Source: Saccharothrix sp. ST-888
Lineage (GTDB): Bacteria; Actinomycetota; Actinomycetes; Streptomycetales; Streptomycetaceae
DNA length: 19,253 nt
Assembly: GCF_000955975.1 (NCBI RefSeq)
Contig: NZ_JYJF01000123.1
Coordinates: forward strand, 1 to 19,253
Direction: 5' to 3'
Position 1 is the first letter of the stretch. Each line of letters opens with the position of its first letter. Below are positions 16,794 to 19,253 of this stretch, one piece after another. A model generated the notes under the pieces. That model did not search any database and was not told where the DNA came from. It saw only the letters and a list, made by a program, of their open reading frames with translations. A program made the translations under genes and the position numbers.

Positions 16794-16863
16794 AGATGCA
16801 TCTCGCATGATACATCCACCATAATGCATCACAAGAGATGTATCTTGGCAGATGCATCCGCCC
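16794..16863. promoter_or_regulatory. Array of five 14-bp operator-like repeats
   Basis: Five tandem 14-bp units begin at 16794, 16808, 16822, 16836 and 16850. Each is centred on a palindrome: AGATGCATCT, GATACATC, ATGCAT, AGATGTATCT and GATGCATC. The centres fall at exact 14-bp steps (16798.5, 16812.5, 16826.5, 16840.5, 16854.5). The array fills the gap between the MarR gene and the divergent membrane protein gene, so it is the obvious binding target of the regulator. A possible minus-strand promoter inside it is TTGTGA (16829-16834, read on the complement) and TATCAT (16807-16812) with a 16-bp spacer. On the plus strand CATAAT (16820-16825) could be a -10. Occupied sites would block both. 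Confidence 0.75.
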
Positions 16864-16902
16864 TGAGAGGCGTGCCATCCCGAGAGGTCCCCAGGAGGAG
16901 AC

Positions 16903-17967
16903 ATGGCCCGACCGATAGCCCGAGTGCTGCTGTTCCCGCTCGCCATGGCCGCACTGCTGGTCGGCATCTACACCGCCGCCATGCACGCCCCGACACCGCA
17001 CCACCTGAAGATCGCGGTCGCCGGACCACCCGCGCAGACCGAGCCACTGGCCGCTTCCCTGCGCCAGACCCTGGGCGACGCCTACGACGTCAGCACCGTC
17101 ACCTCCACCGAACAGGCCCGGCAGCTGGTGGCGCACCGGGCCGTGGCCGCCGCCTACCTCCCCGCCCCTGCACCCGGTGACCGCAGCGCCGGCACGCCAG
17201 GCAAGACGTTCGCCCAACCTCCGCAGCCGGACGGCCCCGTGCTCTACATCGCCTCGGCCGCCGGTGCCGCCCAGGTCAACCTGGCCGCCGTGCCGTTCGA
17301 GAACGCCGCCGTCCAGCAGCACCAGTTCCTCCAGGTCCGCGACCTGGTCCCACTCAGCGCCCACGACACCAGCGACACCAGCACCATGTACGCCGCGATC
17401 GGCCTGACCCTCGCCGGCTACCTGTCGGCGGTCATGCTCTCGACCGTGTTCGGCACCGCCCTCACCCTCCGGCGCACCGTGGCCGCACTCGCCGCCTTCG
17501 GCGCCGTCGCCGCCACCGCCGTCTGGCTCATCACCGGCCCCGTCCTGGGCGCCGTGCACGGCTTCGCCCCCGCCATCGCCGTCACCGGCTGGCTCACCGT
17601 GATGGCCGTCGGCACGGCCACCCTGTTCCTGTCCCGCTTCTGCGGGCGCATGACCGCGCTGCCCGCCGTCGGGATCTTCATGTTCCTCGGCATGCCCGCC
17701 TCCGGAGCGGCCCTGCCCATCCAGGCCATGCCCGCACCCATCCGGGCCCTGCACGACCTGCTGCCGATGACCTCAACCGCCGGCAGCCTGCGCCAGATCA
17801 TGTACTTCGCCGGCGACGGCATCACCCGCTACTGGCTCGCCCTCACCCTGTGGGCCCTCACCGCCCTCGCCCTGACCCTCGCCCACGACGCCATCAAGGC
17901 CCGCCACACCACCCACCGCAACGACACAGCCACCCGGCACACCGCCAAGCCCACCCCCACCCACTGA
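16903..17967 (+). CDS. YhgE/Pip-type (ABC-2-like) membrane protein
   Basis: This 354-residue protein has its ATG 6 nt after AGGAGG. The topology is typical of the YhgE/Pip/DUF3533 group: one N-terminal helix (about 7-26), a long extracytoplasmic domain (about 28-160), then about five helices (about 162-186, 192-211, 223-246, 252-271 and 308-328). Between the last helices lies the family signature FLGMPASGAALPIQAMP, followed by IRALHDLLPMT. A His/Thr/Lys-rich cytoplasmic tail ends the chain. Members are related to ABC-2 permeases but often lack an ATPase partner, and none is encoded here. They are linked to export or resistance in several bacteria, though the substrate is usually unknown. The gene is divergent from a MarR regulator and precedes the pentapeptide-repeat gene by 51 bp, so the two are probably co-transcribed. 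Confidence 0.85.
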   Translation: MARPIARVLLFPLAMAALLVGIYTAAMHAPTPHHLKIAVAGPPAQTEPLAASLRQTLGDAYDVSTVTSTEQARQLVAHRAVAAAYLPAPAPGDRSAGTPGKTFAQPPQPDGPVLYIASAAGAAQVNLAAVPFENAAVQQHQFLQVRDLVPLSAHDTSDTSTMYAAIGLTLAGYLSAVMLSTVFGTALTLRRTVAALAAFGAVAATAVWLITGPVLGAVHGFAPAIAVTGWLTVMAVGTATLFLSRFCGRMTALPAVGIFMFLGMPASGAALPIQAMPAPIRALHDLLPMTSTAGSLRQIMYFAGDGITRYWLALTLWALTALALTLAHDAIKARHTTHRNDTATRHTAKPTPTH

Positions 17968-18018
17968 CCGCACCCGGCACGCACACCACCCGCCACGCCC
18001 CAGAACGAGGCCCAACCC

Positions 18019-18789
18019 GTGACCGAAACACCACCGCCCTTCAACAGACACGACCACGACACCGCCCCGGCCAGCCCGACCAGTGACCCACAGACCCTGC
18101 TCGCCACCGAAACCGAGCTCACCGACCTTGACTTCACCGGCCTGGACCTGCGCCCGGCCCTGCGCCGCCATCAGCATCCCCGCACGTTCACCCGCTGCAC
18201 CTTCACCGAAGCCAACCTGCGTGGCGCCCACCTCGCCGAGGTCGTCTTCACCGACTGCACCGCCACGGCGGCCGACTTCACCGGCGCCCTGCTCGACCAA
18301 GCCCGCTGGCAGGGCGGCAGCGCCGCCAAAGCCAACTTCACCGATGCCGACTGCGGCGACCTCACCTGCGACAGCACCGACCTGGCCAACACCCGGTGGG
18401 GCGGCGCCATGCTCGCCGACGCCACCTTCACCGGCTGCCGCATGATCGGCGCCCGCCTCACCGGCCACCGCGGGCTGGGCCTGCATCTCACCCGCTGCAA
18501 CCTGGCCGTCGCCAACCTCAACGGCCTGAGCCTGCGCGGCTCCCACCTCGTCGGCATCCGCTTCACCGAAGCCGACCTCGGCGGCGTCGACTTCCGCGAC
18601 ACCACCCTCGAAGACTGCCGACTCGCCGACGCCAACCTACGAGCCACCGACTTCACCGGCGCCGACCTACGCGGCGCCGACCTCGGCGAACTCACCATCG
18701 CCACCGCCGCACAGTTCCGCGGCGCCGTCATCTCCCCCAGTCAAGCCGCCCAAATCTGCGCCGCCCTCGGCCTGAACGTCATCGGCTGA
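18019..18789 (+). CDS. Pentapeptide-repeat protein, Qnr/McbG-like
   Basis: This 256-residue protein starts with GTG, 8 nt after ACGAGG. After about 35 residues that look disordered, most of the chain follows the A(D/N)LXX pentapeptide pattern, for example EANLRGAHLAEV, ADLGGVDFRDTTLEDC and GADLRGADLGEL. This predicts a right-handed quadrilateral beta-helix. A short interruption near 150-157 divides it in two. The C-terminus (QAAQICAALGLNVIG) resembles the capping helix of Qnr and McbG proteins, which mimic DNA and protect gyrase from inhibitors. The position behind a MarR-controlled membrane protein fits a resistance or self-protection module. Gyrase protection is inferred from family resemblance; other pentapeptide proteins have unrelated or unknown roles. 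Confidence 0.88.
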   Translation: MTETPPPFNRHDHDTAPASPTSDPQTLLATETELTDLDFTGLDLRPALRRHQHPRTFTRCTFTEANLRGAHLAEVVFTDCTATAADFTGALLDQARWQGGSAAKANFTDADCGDLTCDSTDLANTRWGGAMLADATFTGCRMIGARLTGHRGLGLHLTRCNLAVANLNGLSLRGSHLVGIRFTEADLGGVDFRDTTLEDCRLADANLRATDFTGADLRGADLGELTIATAAQFRGAVISPSQAAQICAALGLNVIG

Positions 18790-18807
18790 TCCCTGACGGC
18801 AAGGCAA

Positions 18808-18865
18808 GCACAGGTCTCCCGACGATCACGGAGCGTCGCAACTCCGTGATCGCCAAAGCCTGTGC
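18808..18865. terminator. Compound stem-loop after the pentapeptide-repeat gene
   Basis: An 11-bp perfect inner stem pairs 18823-18833 with 18842-18852 around an 8-nt loop. An outer 7-bp stem GCACAGG/CCTGTGC (18808-18814 with 18859-18865) embraces it. It starts 19 bp after the stop codon, a suitable place for a transcription terminator, though no T-run follows in either direction. Confidence 0.5.
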
Positions 18866-18929
18866 CGCGTCGCTGTCGGGGTACCACCACCGTGCCTATC
18901 TGCGTGGCCTCCAAGTCGTACAGCCAGAG

Positions 18930-18945
18930 TGTGATGCAAATCACG
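18930..18945. promoter_or_regulatory. CRP-like palindrome
   Basis: TGTGATGCAAATCACG matches TGTGA-N6-TCACA except for the last base. Actinobacterial Crp proteins bind related palindromes. No gene start lies just downstream within the window, so the target, if any, is unclear. Confidence 0.25.
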
Positions 18946-18970
18946 CACGGAGTCGGGCTCGAGTGCTACC

Positions 18971-18988
18971 TCTCACGCGCCTCTCACG
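18971..18988 (+). repeat. Left pair of TCTCACG repeats (possible integrase arm sites)
   Basis: TCTCACG occurs at 18971-18977 and 18982-18988, exactly 11 bp apart, about one helical turn. The same motif and spacing recur on the other side of the tRNA-Pro half. Tyrosine integrases bind direct repeats of this kind in the arms of their attachment sites. Confidence 0.45.
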
Positions 18989-19094
18989 GACTGGGTGTCA
19001 TGGGGTGGCATCAGGCGTCATGCAGGGCGGATGAGATAGGCCCTGACCTGCGCGATTCGGACTGGTGAGCATCAGTCAGACGTTCGTTCGACTA

Positions 19095-19136
19095 CTGGGG
19101 GTCAAGGGGTCGCAGGTTCAAATCCTGTCGTCCCGA
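19095..19136 (+). other. 3' half of tRNA-Pro(GGG): candidate attachment site core
   Basis: The sequence fits the end of a tRNA-Pro: anticodon loop CTGGGGG (19095-19101, anticodon GGG), stem TCAAG, variable loop GGGTC, T-arm GCAGG-TTCAAAT-CCTGT (19112-19128), acceptor strand CGTCCCG (19129-19135) and A73. The 5' half is missing. The bases before 19095 do not form the anticodon stem, so homology stops exactly at the anticodon loop. The pSAM2 family of actinomycete integrative elements uses a tRNA-Pro gene with an identity segment that begins in the anticodon loop, so this is most likely an att site and not a tRNA gene. Confidence 0.8.
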
Positions 19137-19164
19137 CTGGGGTTCGCCCCATTGTCGCAGGTCA

Positions 19165-19198
19165 GAGGCCGTTTTCTCGTTCGCGAGGAAGCGGCCTT
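19165..19198 (+). terminator. UUCG-capped hairpin downstream of the tRNA-Pro half
   Basis: Positions 19166-19179 pair with 19184-19197 over 14 bp, with two G-T wobbles and a TTCG tetraloop; 19165/19198 may add one more wobble. UUCG loops are very stable in RNA. The position 29 bp after the tRNA 3' end fits the natural terminator of the tRNA-Pro gene. There is no T-run. Confidence 0.55.
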
Positions 19199-19218
19199 CG
19201 GCGTGCGCTGGGGCTGCC

Positions 19219-19246
19219 TCTCACATTCGTCTCACGGTTTTCACGG
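19219..19246 (+). repeat. Right group of TCTCAC repeats (possible integrase arm sites)
   Basis: TCTCACA (19219-19225) and TCTCACG (19230-19236) are 11 bp apart, followed by a partial copy TTCACGG (19240-19246). Motif and spacing match the left pair at 18971-18988. Confidence 0.45.
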
Positions 19247-19253
19247 TCCGACG

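Larger units (their letters stand above)
18790..19253. other. Non-coding region with att-like elements
   Basis: No convincing gene is seen on either strand; the short open frames have low complexity and no ribosome binding site. The region carries a compound hairpin behind the pentapeptide gene, a CRP-like palindrome, a tRNA-Pro 3' half, flanking repeats and a UUCG hairpin, each listed separately. Confidence 0.6.

Noticed and set aside
16794..16863. CRISPR-like array interpretation of the 14-bp repeats
   Set aside because: Units are contiguous, palindromic and lack spacers of typical length; the position between divergent genes fits operators.
18741..18944. Minus-strand frame of 67 codons near the right end
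   Set aside because: No ribosome binding site, no recognisable domain, and it runs into the pentapeptide gene and its hairpin.
501..19128. About 22 bp shared between the initiator tRNA T-arm region and the tRNA-Pro half, in opposite orientation, as possible ends of one element
   Set aside because: The shared bases are the T-arm and adjoining loop common to several tRNAs; acceptor strands differ and the orientation is inverted, so they are not a matching att pair.

Overview
The base composition (very GC-rich, third codon positions almost all G or C), the AGGAGG-type ribosome binding sites and the protein styles point to a Streptomyces- or Kitasatospora-like actinomycete. Every call comes from reading the sequence and the translations; no database search was run.

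Layout. (1) Positions 1-896 hold an initiator tRNA-Met gene on the minus strand with a strong intrinsic terminator; the rest is non-coding or unassigned. (2) Positions 897-14473 are one plus-strand block of five tightly coupled genes with almost no space between them. They encode proteins of 1611, 901, 1218, 164 and 625 residues. The first looks like a DUF6603-type giant beta-rich protein with three tandem repeats of about 300 residues. The second ends in a DNRLRE/CBM96-like beta-sandwich. The third is a large protein of an unnamed family. The fourth and the N-terminus of the fifth are paralogous. The fifth continues into phage tail-fibre-like repeats. None has an obvious signal peptide or membrane anchor. 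This cassette is the main candidate for an undescribed system: probably a large assembled protein structure, with the fifth protein a good candidate for its variable tip.

(3) Positions 14701-15849 (minus) encode an unrecognised 382-residue protein with a very acidic C-terminal segment and a His4 cluster. (4) Positions 16268-18789 form an efflux/protection-like module: a minus-strand MarR regulator, then on the plus strand a YhgE/Pip-type membrane protein and a Qnr/McbG-like pentapeptide-repeat protein. The gap between the regulator and the membrane protein carries five palindromic operator-like sites whose centres are exactly 14 bp apart. The likely logic is that MarR represses both directions until a ligand, perhaps a gyrase-targeting or membrane-active compound, releases it.

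(5) The right end (18790-19253) has no convincing gene. It carries the 3' half of a tRNA-Pro(GGG) gene, starting exactly in the anticodon loop, flanked on both sides by 11-bp-spaced TCTCAC repeats and followed by a UUCG hairpin. This is the signature of an attachment site for a pSAM2-like integrative element, so at least part of the window probably lies in or beside a mobile or formerly mobile region.
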